Shown here piece after piece: positions 18,055 to 26,298 of a stretch of 60,378 bases of DNA. Position 1 is the stretch's first letter, and the number at the start of each line of letters is the position of its first letter. The stretch covers positions 1 through 60,378 of the forward strand of contig CAMVQZ010000003.1 of assembly GCA_947169745.1 (NCBI GenBank). Direction: 5' to 3'. Below the pieces are notes generated by a model. The model was not told the DNA's origin, ran no database searches, and saw only the letters and a list, made by a program, of their open reading frames with translations. The position numbers and the translations under genes are program-made. This DNA is from an uncultured Clostridia bacterium (GTDB lineage Bacteria > Bacillota > Clostridia > Oscillospirales > Acutalibacteraceae).

Positions 18055-19320
18055 ATGAAAATATTAGTAGTAGGAAGCGGCGGAAGAGAACACGCTATAA
18101 TCCGTAAGCTTAAAGAAAGCCCGAAAGTCGATAAGATCTATGCAGCTCCCGGAAACGGTGGTATTTCCAGGGATGCTGAATGTGTAGATATCGGAGCTAT
18201 GGACAAGGAAGGCATCGCAAAATTTGCAAAGGAGAAGGAGATAGACCTTGTATTTGTCGCTCCTGATGATCCTCTGGCAGATGGAATGGTTGACACACTG
18301 AATTATCACGGCATCAGAGCCTTTGGTCCTGTTGCAAATGCTGCGGTTATCGAGAGCAGCAAGGTTTTTTCAAAGAACCTTATGAAAAAATATCATATTC
18401 CCACAGCGGAATATGAGGTGTTTGATGATCCTGCAAAGGCTGTTGAATACATAGAGAAAAATGACAAATATCCTGTGGTTGTAAAAGCGGATGGTCTTGC
18501 ATTAGGGAAAGGCGTAATTATTGCAAAGGATCACCAGGAGGCTGTTTCTGCAGTAAAGGAGATTATGGAGGATAAAAAATTCGGTGATTCCGGTAATAAC
18601 GTAGTTATCGAAGAATTTCTTACCGGTCCTGAGGTATCAGTCCTTGCATTTACAGACGGTATTTCTCTTAAACCTATGGTTTCCTCAAAAGATCATAAAA
18701 GAGCATATGATAATGACGAGGGGCTGAATACTGGAGGAATGGGCACAATCAGCCCGAATCCTTATTACACTGATGAGATTGCAGAAATATGCCGCAAGAC
18801 TATATTTGAGCCAACGGTAGCTGCAATGAACAGTGAAAACCGTACTTTCAAAGGCTGCCTCTACTTTGGTCTGATGATCACACCGGATGGTCCGAAGGTG
18901 ATTGAATATAATGCCCGTTTCGGAGATCCTGAAGCTCAGGTTGTTCTCCCGAGACTGGAAACAGACCTTGTAGATATAATAGAAGCTGTTATTGATGAAA
19001 GACTGTCAATGATAGATATCAAATGGAAGGATGAGCCGGCGGCCTGTGTTGTAATGGCTTCAGGCGGATATCCTCTCGCATACAAAAAAGGTATCGAGAT
19101 CACAGGACTTGATGAAGGCGGTCAGGTAGAAGGGGCTACTGTTTATCACGCAGGTACGAAATATACAGATGGAAAATTCCTCACAAACGGCGGACGTGTT
19201 CTCGGCGTTACCGCAAGAGGAAAAACCCTGGACGAGGCTCTCGAAAAAGCATATCTTGCAGTGGAAAAGATCAAATTTGACGGCGCTCATTTCCGTAAGG
19301 ATATAGGAAAAACAAAATGA
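18055..19320 (+). CDS. purD: Phosphoribosylamine-glycine ligase
   Basis: 421 residues, the normal length. The ATP-grasp enzyme joins glycine to phosphoribosylamine. Motifs are VVGSGGREHAI at the N-terminus, AAPGNGGI, VVKADGLALGKGVIIA, HKRAYDNDEGLNTGGMGT and ARFGDPEAQVVLPRL. Last gene of the visible purine operon; purC, purQ, purL, purS and purB are not in the window. ACGGAGG precedes the ATG. Confidence 0.97.
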   Translation: MKILVVGSGGREHAIIRKLKESPKVDKIYAAPGNGGISRDAECVDIGAMDKEGIAKFAKEKEIDLVFVAPDDPLADGMVDTLNYHGIRAFGPVANAAVIESSKVFSKNLMKKYHIPTAEYEVFDDPAKAVEYIEKNDKYPVVVKADGLALGKGVIIAKDHQEAVSAVKEIMEDKKFGDSGNNVVIEEFLTGPEVSVLAFTDGISLKPMVSSKDHKRAYDNDEGLNTGGMGTISPNPYYTDEIAEICRKTIFEPTVAAMNSENRTFKGCLYFGLMITPDGPKVIEYNARFGDPEAQVVLPRLETDLVDIIEAVIDERLSMIDIKWKDEPAACVVMASGGYPLAYKKGIEITGLDEGGQVEGATVYHAGTKYTDGKFLTNGGRVLGVTARGKTLDEALEKAYLAVEKIKFDGAHFRKDIGKTK

Positions 19321-19329
19321 TCTGGATTT

Positions 19330-19390
19330 CAGCCGCTTCTGAATGCTGTAGATAACGATTTCTATTATTATCAGCTTCAAAAAGCGGCTG
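19330..19390 (+). other. Long-loop hairpin after purD
   Basis: CAGCCGCTT (19330-19338) pairs perfectly with AAGCGGCTG (19382-19390); the loop can fold again through GATAA/TTATC. No T run follows, so a terminator role is uncertain and the next gene might be cotranscribed with the purine operon. Confidence 0.45.
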
Positions 19391-19432
19391 ATATTTCAGG
19401 CTTCTGTACATAAGGATTATCTGGTACTTATC

Positions 19433-21064
19433 ATGAAAAAAAATAAAAAAACTCCGATGTTAAAGACCATATCAGAAAAAGAATACAATAAGCTGGTAAA
19501 GGATTCAAACGATTGTACATATTACAAGGAAAAATCCCGGTCTCTTCTGATGGAAAATGAACGGCTTAAAGAAGAAAACAGCCGTTTCAAGCGTATCGCT
19601 CTGGCGACTCAGCCAGAGAAACGATTGCTGATAAATAAAAACTATGATTGTCTCATTAATGAAATAGAATCTGTCTATTCCGAGTACAGAAACAGGGGCG
19701 GGTTCATAAAAAACGGAACAGATTCTCTCATTTCTTCCATGCGTAAACTCAGACCTAATGATGAAGTCGATGATAATCTTAATTATCTGTTTGTTCATCA
19801 TTTTCCATATTTTAAGGACGGCGCTTGTCCCGAATGCGGGTTCAGACTTCAGGTGTTTGATGAATTTCCAAGAACGAAATTCAAGCTGAATAACGAAAGG
19901 GCTGTTCTGAGAGATGATATTTACGGCAGCCTGTATTGTAAAAAATGCGGATTCAGATCCGAGAATCCATATACTGCCGTTTTGCACAGGACACCGGTAC
20001 TGAATGATAACAGGATCAGCGCCGAGGCAATCGCTCAGCTTGTTGTCAATAAGTTTTCCCTTGGAATGTCTCTCGCGTATCAGGAAATGTTCTGGGAGGA
20101 GTTAGGGCTGAAATTTCCGGCATATGTTATGTCTGCCTGGCTGATGGAGGCTACAGTATTCAGATTCAGATATCTGTATGATGCTCTGAGAAATGAACTG
20201 ATCGGGAGAGATACAATTTACTCCGGTGCAGGTAATGTTACAAGCGGTAAGCTGAGCGCAAACAGAGCATTGTTTGATCCTATATCAGACAAATATGTCT
20301 GGCTCTATCAGACACCACCCGAGGATACAAAGCCCATAATCTTGTATGATATCAAGGACAGCACGGATTTTACCGATCCTGAAAGATTTCTTTTCGGATT
20401 CAAGGGTATTCTGCAAACCTCTGATTTTGATATTTTTGATCCTCTCAGGGAAGAAATAAATATTTCTGTTCCCTGGAGCAAAGCTCTTGAGTTTTTTGAA
20501 ATAGCATATGAATTAATTGATCCGAAACTAAGGGATAATTCATATGCGGGGAGAGGTATGGAATTGTGCCAGATGGTCATAAATAATGAGGAAACAGTAT
20601 TAGGATCCGATAAAGAGATCAGACAGGCGATGAGAAGGATAAAATCACTTCCACTGATTGAGAATCTGTGTAAGATGGCAAGAGATTATTTTACTGAGAT
20701 AAGCGGCAGCTCAACCTATGGAAAAACAGGACAGGCGTTTGCATTTGTACTGGACTATGAGCAGGAACTGAAGAGATATATTCAGGACGGCGAACTTGGT
20801 ATCGATAACGATCACTGCGAAATAGCTCTTCACAAATTTGTTCTTTCAGAAAACAGATGGAAGGTTGCAGACGACGGTTCCGGATATGATATAGGAATGA
20901 TCCTGTACAGTATAGTGGAGACAGTAAAAAAGAACGGTCTCAGCCCGTACAGATATCTGACATATTATCTTAAACATTCAGATGATCTGAAACAGGGAAG
21001 AGATATCAGCAAGCTTCTTCCGTGGAATGCGCCGGATGAATGTAAAGAGGTTTATCTGTACTGA
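19433..21064 (+). CDS. IS66-transposase-derived protein lacking catalytic motifs
   Basis: 543 residues. It keeps the IS66 TnpC layout: an N-terminal coiled coil (about 20-55), a zinc ribbon (Cys132, Cys135, Cys169, Cys172), the RNase-H-like core, and the C-terminal domain NGLSPYRYLTYYLKHSDD...LLPWN. The catalytic landmarks have changed. HADET reads IYSGAG near 262, LQTDGY reads LQTSDF at 327, and CWAHARR reads VPWSKAL. Only the final Glu (Glu463 in DNDHCEIAL) remains. The frame is intact over the full length. No tnpA/tnpB partners or terminal inverted repeats were noticed. A domesticated, non-transposing DNA-binding protein is the likeliest reading; a decaying transposon is the alternative. 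Confidence 0.78.
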   Translation: MKKNKKTPMLKTISEKEYNKLVKDSNDCTYYKEKSRSLLMENERLKEENSRFKRIALATQPEKRLLINKNYDCLINEIESVYSEYRNRGGFIKNGTDSLISSMRKLRPNDEVDDNLNYLFVHHFPYFKDGACPECGFRLQVFDEFPRTKFKLNNERAVLRDDIYGSLYCKKCGFRSENPYTAVLHRTPVLNDNRISAEAIAQLVVNKFSLGMSLAYQEMFWEELGLKFPAYVMSAWLMEATVFRFRYLYDALRNELIGRDTIYSGAGNVTSGKLSANRALFDPISDKYVWLYQTPPEDTKPIILYDIKDSTDFTDPERFLFGFKGILQTSDFDIFDPLREEINISVPWSKALEFFEIAYELIDPKLRDNSYAGRGMELCQMVINNEETVLGSDKEIRQAMRRIKSLPLIENLCKMARDYFTEISGSSTYGKTGQAFAFVLDYEQELKRYIQDGELGIDNDHCEIALHKFVLSENRWKVADDGSGYDIGMILYSIVETVKKNGLSPYRYLTYYLKHSDDLKQGRDISKLLPWNAPDECKEVYLY

Positions 21065-21112
21065 CAGTAATTTCCTTTTTGTGTATTATCTGGAGACAAG
21101 TGTATTTTCAGA

Positions 21113-21155
21113 GCGGATGTTCGTTATTCTGACGAATATTCGCTTTATTTTTATT
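21113..21155 (+). terminator. Intrinsic terminator after the IS66-derived gene
   Basis: GCGGATGTTCGT (21113-21124) pairs with ACGAATATTCGC (21132-21143), 12 bp with two G-T pairs. TTTATTTTTATT follows. Confidence 0.75.
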
Positions 21156-21183
21156 ACTAAAATAGTAAGTTTTAAAATTGATG

Positions 21184-21208
21184 TACACTATACACGAACA
21201 ATAGTGTA
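21184..21208 (+). promoter_or_regulatory. Inverted repeat upstream of the hydrogenase promoter
   Basis: TACACTAT (21184-21191) and ATAGTGTA (21201-21208) form perfect 8-bp arms with a 9-bp spacer, about 115 bp upstream of the -35 box. It resembles a binding site for a dimeric regulator. It does not match the Rex consensus as I know it. Confidence 0.45.
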
Positions 21209-21321
21209 TGATATTGTTATTAATCACTATAAAATCATAAGAAATTGCAGGAAAAAAGAAAATATTTCATTTTCAATTAAGATTTGATTCTTGTTTTTAT
21301 ATATAATATATAAAAAAATTC

Positions 21322-21350
21322 TTGTAATTTGACCGAAAAGGCTGTATAAT
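21322..21350 (+). promoter_or_regulatory. Hydrogenase operon promoter (TTGTAA-17-TATAAT)
   Basis: TTGTAA at 21322-21327 and TATAAT at 21345-21350 are 17 bp apart. The predicted start near 21357 lies about 50 bp before the hydC ATG. Confidence 0.6.
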
Positions 21351-21407
21351 ATATGTGTTATTATATATGAAAATATATAAAATTAAAGTAATGGGAGGTA
21401 AATCCTA

Positions 21408-21917
21408 ATGGCAGAAAATGTTTTGCCCTTTAAGGGCACAAAAGCTCAGGAAGAACAACTTATGGCTGTGATCGCAAGCAATAAAGAAGTTCCCGGAGCG
21501 CTTTTGCCTGTACTTCACGAGGCTCAGGAGATATATGGCTATCTTCCGATCGAGGTTCAGCAGATGGTTGCTGACGGACTCGGTGTTTCCCTCAGCGAAG
21601 TATACGGCGTAGCAACTTTCTATTCACGATTCAGCCTTACCCCGAAAGGTAAGCACAGGATCAGTGTCTGTCTTGGAACAGCTTGTTATGTAAAGGGTGC
21701 CGACAAGATCCTTACAGAGATTGAAAACAAACTCGGCATAAAGAGCGGTGAATGCACACCCGACGGTCTTTTCTCAATAGACTCATGTCGTTGTGTTGGT
21801 GCATGCGGACTCGCACCGGTCGTAATGATCGATGAGGAAGTTTATGGTAAACTTACTCCTAAGGAGATCAATAAAGTTCTTGATAAATATATTGCCGAGG
21901 AAGGAGGGGACAAGTAA
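21408..21917 (+). CDS. hydC: NuoE-like [2Fe-2S] subunit of a multimeric [FeFe] hydrogenase
   Basis: 169 residues. Thioredoxin-like 2Fe-2S subunit, with the four cluster cysteines in CLGTACYVKGAD (two) and CRCVGACGLAP (two). The PVLHEAQEIYGYLP segment is typical of NuoE/HydC. It forms the gamma subunit of HydABC, which oxidises NADH and reduced ferredoxin to make hydrogen. GGGAGG precedes the ATG. The stop overlaps the next start by 1 bp (TAATG). Confidence 0.93.
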   Translation: MAENVLPFKGTKAQEEQLMAVIASNKEVPGALLPVLHEAQEIYGYLPIEVQQMVADGLGVSLSEVYGVATFYSRFSLTPKGKHRISVCLGTACYVKGADKILTEIENKLGIKSGECTPDGLFSIDSCRCVGACGLAPVVMIDEEVYGKLTPKEINKVLDKYIAEEGGDK

Positions 21918-23809
21918 TGACGCTTGAGGAACTCAATAAGATCAAAAAAGAAAAAGAAGAACTCGTAATGGTCAGAAAGGTAGTCAAGGAAAAGGGCGAA
22001 GAACTGGCAAAGAATACGGGTTACCGCAAGCAGGTGCTTGTTTGCGGAGGTACAGGCTGTACTTCCTCCGGTAGTAAGAAGGTACTTGCAGCTCTCGAAA
22101 AAGCACTCAAGGAAAACGGTATTGAGGAAGAGATTCATGTTGTAAGGACAGGCTGCTTTGGTCTTTGCTCTCTCGGTCCGATCATGATCGTATATCCTGA
22201 GGGTTCTTTCTATGCTCAGGCTACACCAGAGGGTGTTGAGCGTATTGTTAAAGAACATCTAAAAGAGGGTAATGTAGTAAAAGAGCTTCTTTACAAGGAG
22301 ACTGTTCATTCCGACGGATCAATTACACCTCTCTCTGAGACAAACTTCTATAAAAAGCAGATGAGAATAGCTCTGAGAAACTGCGGCGTTATCGACCCGG
22401 AAGATATCGAGGAATATATTGCTGTAGACGGATATCAGGCTCTCTATAAGGCTCTTACATCAATGACTCCTGATGATGTAATCAAGGAGGTTCTTGATTC
22501 TGGACTTCGCGGAAGAGGCGGCGGCGGATTCCCCACAGGTAAGAAGTGGATGTTCGCAAAGGCTTCTGAGGGCGATGTAAAGTATGTATGCTGTAATGCA
22601 GACGAAGGCGATCCGGGTGCATTTATGGATCGTTCTATCCTTGAAGGTGATCCTCAGTGTATCATCGAGGCAATGGAAATCGCAGGTTATGCTATTGGCG
22701 CTCACCATGGTTTTGTATATGTACGTGCTGAGTATCCTATCGCAGTACAGAGACTTTCGATAGCTATTGAGCAGGCTAAAAAATATGGTTTCCTTGGAAA
22801 GAATATTTTCGGAACAGGCTTTGACTTTGATCTTGAGATTCGTCTGGGTGCCGGAGCGTTCGTATGCGGTGAAGAGACAGCGCTTATGACTTCTATTGAA
22901 GGCAACAGAGGCGAGCCCCGTCCCCGTCCTCCGTTCCCTGCTGTAAAGGGACTTTTCGAGAAGCCTACAGTTCTCAATAACGTTGAGACATATGCAAATA
23001 TTGCTCAGATTATTTATAAGGGCAGCGATTGGTATTCATCAATCGGAACAGAGACCAGCCGAGGAACAAAGGTATTTGCTCTCGGCGGTAAGATAACAAA
23101 TGTCGGACTTGTTGAGATCCCTATGGGTACAACACTGCGTGAAATCATCGAAGAGATCGGCGGTGGCATTCCCAACGGAAAGAAATTCAAGGCAGCACAG
23201 ACCGGTGGTCCTTCCGGCGGATGTATTCCTGCTGAGCATATAGATACTCCTATCGACTATGACAGCCTCCTTGCCATCGGTTCAATGATGGGTTCAGGCG
23301 GAATGATCATTCTTGATGAAGATACATGTATGGTAGATATCGCAAAGTTCTATCTTGAATTTACTGTTGATGAGAGCTGCGGAAAATGTACTCCTTGCCG
23401 CGTAGGTACAAGGAAGCTCCTTCAGTATCTTGATAAGATCACAAAGGGCAATGGCGTTCCTGAGGATCTTGATAAGATCGAAGAGCTGGCTCAGCATATG
23501 CAGAAGTCTTCACTCTGCGCACTTGGCCAGACAGCACCTAACCCCATCCTCTCAACAATGAAGTTCTTCAAGGATGAGTATATCGCTCACATTGAGGATA
23601 AGACCTGTCCCGCAGGCGTCTGTAAGTCACTTATCAGATATGAAATCATTGCCGATAAGTGTAAGGGCTGTACACTTTGTGCCAGAAATTGTCCTGCAAA
23701 GGCTATCAGCGGTACTGTTAAGCAGCCTCACGTCATTGATTCCGAGAAATGTATCAAGTGCGGCGTTTGTATGAATAACTGCAAATTCGGCGCAATCATT
23801 ACGAAATAA
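21917..23809 (+). CDS. hydB: NuoF-like NADH/flavin subunit of the [FeFe] hydrogenase
   Basis: 630 residues. An N-terminal thioredoxin-like 2Fe-2S domain has CGGTGCTSSGS and TGCFGLCSLGP. The NADH/FMN domain contains GLRGRGGGGFPTGKKW near 196 and FVCGEETALMTSIEG. The 4Fe-4S motif SCGKCTPCRVGTRKL follows. The C-terminus is a two-cluster ferredoxin, CKGCTLCARNCPAKAI and CIKCGVCMNNCKFGAI. This layout is the beta subunit of bifurcating trimeric hydrogenases. It is followed 14 bp later by hydA. Confidence 0.95.
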   Translation: MTLEELNKIKKEKEELVMVRKVVKEKGEELAKNTGYRKQVLVCGGTGCTSSGSKKVLAALEKALKENGIEEEIHVVRTGCFGLCSLGPIMIVYPEGSFYAQATPEGVERIVKEHLKEGNVVKELLYKETVHSDGSITPLSETNFYKKQMRIALRNCGVIDPEDIEEYIAVDGYQALYKALTSMTPDDVIKEVLDSGLRGRGGGGFPTGKKWMFAKASEGDVKYVCCNADEGDPGAFMDRSILEGDPQCIIEAMEIAGYAIGAHHGFVYVRAEYPIAVQRLSIAIEQAKKYGFLGKNIFGTGFDFDLEIRLGAGAFVCGEETALMTSIEGNRGEPRPRPPFPAVKGLFEKPTVLNNVETYANIAQIIYKGSDWYSSIGTETSRGTKVFALGGKITNVGLVEIPMGTTLREIIEEIGGGIPNGKKFKAAQTGGPSGGCIPAEHIDTPIDYDSLLAIGSMMGSGGMIILDEDTCMVDIAKFYLEFTVDESCGKCTPCRVGTRKLLQYLDKITKGNGVPEDLDKIEELAQHMQKSSLCALGQTAPNPILSTMKFFKDEYIAHIEDKTCPAGVCKSLIRYEIIADKCKGCTLCARNCPAKAISGTVKQPHVIDSEKCIKCGVCMNNCKFGAIITK

Positions 23810-23823
23810 GGAGGGGATAATTT

Positions 23824-25575
23824 ATGGAAACAGTACATCTTAAAATAAATAATATCCCTGTCGAAGTTCCGAAGGGCTATACGATACTTCAGGCTGCAAA
23901 GGCTGCTAATATCGAAATCCCCACACTCTGCTACCTCAAGGACATCAACTGCATCGGTGCATGCCGTGTATGTATGGTAGAGGCAAAGAACAGAAGAGGA
24001 CTTCTTGCTGCTTGTGTATATCCTGCAGAAGAGGGATTGGAAGTATTCACAAATACTCCCGCTGTTATCAAATCAAGAAAGACTACAATTGAGCTTCTTC
24101 TTGCTAATCACAAGAAAAAGTGTCTTTCCTGCGTAAGAAACAATAACTGTGAGCTGCAGAAGCTTGCTCTTGAATATGGTGTTGATGAAGACCATTTTGA
24201 AAGTGAAGTTGCTGATTACGAGATAGACGAGCAGTCACCATATATCGTTCGTGATAACAACAAATGTGTTCAGTGTATGCGCTGCGTTTCTGTTTGTAAG
24301 AACGTTCAGACTGTATCTGTAATCGGTGCTATCAAAAGAGGATATCAGGTTCATGTAGGCAGTGCATTTGACAAGAGCCTTGATGATTCCCCCTGCGTTG
24401 GCTGCGGTCAGTGTATCGTAAGCTGTCCTGTAGGCGCTCTTCATGAGAAGCCTCAGGAGGAGAAGGTCTGGGATGCTATCAATGATCCTGAGAAGGAAGT
24501 TATCTTCTTTACAGCTCCTTCAATCAAGGCAACACTCGGTGAAAGCTTTGGTATGCCCATAGGCTCAAATGTTGAGGGTAAGATGGCTGCTGCTATTCGT
24601 CGTCTCGGTGAAGGTGTTAAGATCTATAACATGGACTTTACAGCTGACCTTACAATCCTCGAAGAAGCTCACGAGCTTATCGAGAGGATTCAGAACGGCG
24701 GTACACTGCCGATGTTCACATCATGCTGCCCTGGCTGGGTAAAGTTTGTTGAGCATTATTATCCTGACTTTATACCGAATCTCTCAACCTGTAAATCACC
24801 TCAGGCTATGTTCGGTGCTGTTCTTAAGGGCTATTATGCTCAGAAAACCGGCATGGATCCCAATAAGATGTTTATAGTCAGCGTTATTCCCTGTACAGCA
24901 AAGAAATTTGAATGTACTCGTCCTCAGCTCCGCTCAGGCGATGGTGACTATGATGATGTTGATGTAGCTCTTACAACAAGAGAGCTTGCAAGAATGATTA
25001 AGCGCGCTGGTCTTGATTTCACATCACTCCCCGATGAGGATTATGATGCACCCTTCGCAAAGGCAACAGGCGGCGGCGTAATATTCGGCGCTACCGGCGG
25101 TGTTCTTGAGGCTGCACTCAGAAATGCTGCAAGGACTCTTGACGGCGACTTCAAGGTTATTGATTTTGTTGATGTCAGAGGTCCCGAAGTAATCCGTGAG
25201 GTAACTTACGAAGTAGCCGGCATTAAGATCAATGTTGCTGTTACATCTGGCCTCGGAAATGCACGCAAGCTTCTTGAGAAGATTAAGAGCGGCGAGGCTG
25301 ATTATCATATGGTTGAGATAATGGCTTGTCCCGGCGGCTGCATAAACGGCGGCGGTCAGCCTTATCAGCCTGACAGCGTCAGAAATTATGTAGACTATAA
25401 GGCTCTTCGCTCCAAGGCACTGTATGATCAGGATAAGGCCAGCGAGATGAGAAGCAGTGAGGAAAGCCCTGTATGTAAGATGGTTTACGATGAGTTCTTT
25501 GAGGCTCCCGGAAAGGAAAAGGCTCACAAGTACCTCCATACATCATATATTTCCCGTGGTTCAAAAATGAAATAA
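23824..25575 (+). CDS. hydA: Catalytic subunit of a group A [FeFe] hydrogenase
   Basis: 583 residues. An N-terminal 2Fe-2S ferredoxin domain has Cys36, 47, 50 and 64. The HxxxCxxC cluster site HKKKCLSCVRNNNC follows. Two 4Fe-4S motifs come next, CVQCMRCVSVCKN and CVGCGQCIVSCPVG. The H-cluster motifs are all intact: TSCCPGW (299-305), PCTAKKFE with Cys357, and MACPGGCINGGGQ (500-512). With NuoE- and NuoF-like partners this is the NADH/ferredoxin-coupled bifurcating type (A3). It lacks the extra C-terminal 2Fe-2S domain of Thermotoga HydA. GGAGG precedes the ATG, and a terminator follows at 25593. Confidence 0.96.
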   Translation: METVHLKINNIPVEVPKGYTILQAAKAANIEIPTLCYLKDINCIGACRVCMVEAKNRRGLLAACVYPAEEGLEVFTNTPAVIKSRKTTIELLLANHKKKCLSCVRNNNCELQKLALEYGVDEDHFESEVADYEIDEQSPYIVRDNNKCVQCMRCVSVCKNVQTVSVIGAIKRGYQVHVGSAFDKSLDDSPCVGCGQCIVSCPVGALHEKPQEEKVWDAINDPEKEVIFFTAPSIKATLGESFGMPIGSNVEGKMAAAIRRLGEGVKIYNMDFTADLTILEEAHELIERIQNGGTLPMFTSCCPGWVKFVEHYYPDFIPNLSTCKSPQAMFGAVLKGYYAQKTGMDPNKMFIVSVIPCTAKKFECTRPQLRSGDGDYDDVDVALTTRELARMIKRAGLDFTSLPDEDYDAPFAKATGGGVIFGATGGVLEAALRNAARTLDGDFKVIDFVDVRGPEVIREVTYEVAGIKINVAVTSGLGNARKLLEKIKSGEADYHMVEIMACPGGCINGGGQPYQPDSVRNYVDYKALRSKALYDQDKASEMRSSEESPVCKMVYDEFFEAPGKEKAHKYLHTSYISRGSKMK

Positions 25576-25592
25576 TAATTAATACTTTTCTT

Positions 25593-25630
25593 GCCGGAAG
25601 CTATTGATTTAGTTTCCGGCTTCTTTTTTT
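25593..25630 (+). terminator. Intrinsic terminator of the hydrogenase operon
   Basis: GCCGGAAGCT (25593-25602) pairs with AGTTTCCGGC (25611-25620), with one G-T pair. TTCTTTTTTT follows. Confidence 0.92.
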
Positions 25631-25750
25631 GAAATTCTGACATGATAATGGAATTTTTGACATTATTGAAACGGAGTATAATAAATAAAATGTGTAAAAT
25701 GTATGATTAACACATTTAATATTCTATCTAAGAAGATTAATTGTATATCA

Positions 25751-25762
25751 TTATGGTATAAT
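25751..25762 (+). promoter_or_regulatory. Extended -10 promoter element for the SCP2 gene
   Basis: TTATGGTATAAT with TATAAT at 25757-25762. It has the same ATTATGGTATAAT context as the element at 7477-7488. GATTAA sits 17 bp upstream as a poor -35. The stretch 25631-25750 is AT-rich and shows nothing else I can support. Confidence 0.5.
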
Positions 25763-25835
25763 ACAAAAAGAGTGTAAAGGTAAGTGTATATTTTTGTGAG
25801 ATTGTTTGATTAAGCCCCTTGTGATTGTAATTTCA

Positions 25836-25857
25836 GATCCTGAGTAGTTTCAGGATC
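25836..25857 (+). other. Leader hairpin before the SCP2 gene
   Basis: GATCCTGA (25836-25843) pairs perfectly with TCAGGATC (25850-25857) around a 6-nt loop. No T run follows. It lies just upstream of the ribosome site at 25867-25872, so it could affect translation or RNA stability. Confidence 0.5.
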
Positions 25858-25880
25858 GCTGAAAGCGGGTGATAGCGCTA

Positions 25881-26201
25881 ATGACCTATAATGAATGTTA
25901 TCTGTATCTGGAGAAAATGTTTATTTCAACAGATTTTAGTTCCATCGGGAAAGATTTCACCTCTCTTATTTATATAACAGATCCCGGAGGAGGATATATA
26001 AATATGTCGTATATCGGGGGGCAGAAATCTATTTCTCCTGTAAAGACTGACAGCTGTAATATTTTTATGAAAATGTCAGCAGATGTTTTTTCACAGATGG
26101 TATCGGGAAATCTTGATCCTCTCAAAGCATTCACAACCGGAAAGATTCAGGCAAAGGGGAATATTCTTCTTGCGATGGCAATTTATAATTCCTTTAAATA
26201 G
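25881..26201 (+). CDS. SCP2 (sterol-carrier-like) domain protein
   Basis: 106 residues from ATG 25881. GGGTGAT at 25867-25872 is a suitable ribosome site; a GTG at 25869 overlaps it and is less likely. The C-terminal half has LDPLKAFTTGKIQAKGNIL, typical of the SCP2 hydrophobic-pocket fold. In bacteria such single-domain proteins may bind lipids, but their ligand is mostly unknown. It lies about 100 bp before glgB but has its own promoter elements. Confidence 0.85.
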   Translation: MTYNECYLYLEKMFISTDFSSIGKDFTSLIYITDPGGGYINMSYIGGQKSISPVKTDSCNIFMKMSADVFSQMVSGNLDPLKAFTTGKIQAKGNILLAMAIYNSFK

Positions 26202-26214
26202 ATAAGTCGGATTT

Positions 26215-26264
26215 TTAGACACTTGTCGTAATATGTCTAATGACAAGTTAAGATGCAGTATAAT
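26215..26264 (+). promoter_or_regulatory. glgB promoter region with interleaved inverted repeats
   Basis: TATAAT at 26259-26264 is the likely -10; no good -35 is seen. Instead two inverted repeats interleave. TTAGACA (26215-26221) pairs with TGTCTAA (26234-26240), and ACTTGTC (26221-26227) pairs with GACAAGT (26242-26248). They occupy the -35 zone, as an operator would. Confidence 0.5.
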
Positions 26265-26298
26265 AAAATAAATATATTAAATAGTAGGAGATGATGTA

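Noticed and set aside
19433-21064. Active IS66 insertion sequence
   Set aside because: No accessory genes or terminal inverted repeats were seen and the catalytic motifs are altered, so I list it as a derived protein rather than a mobile element.
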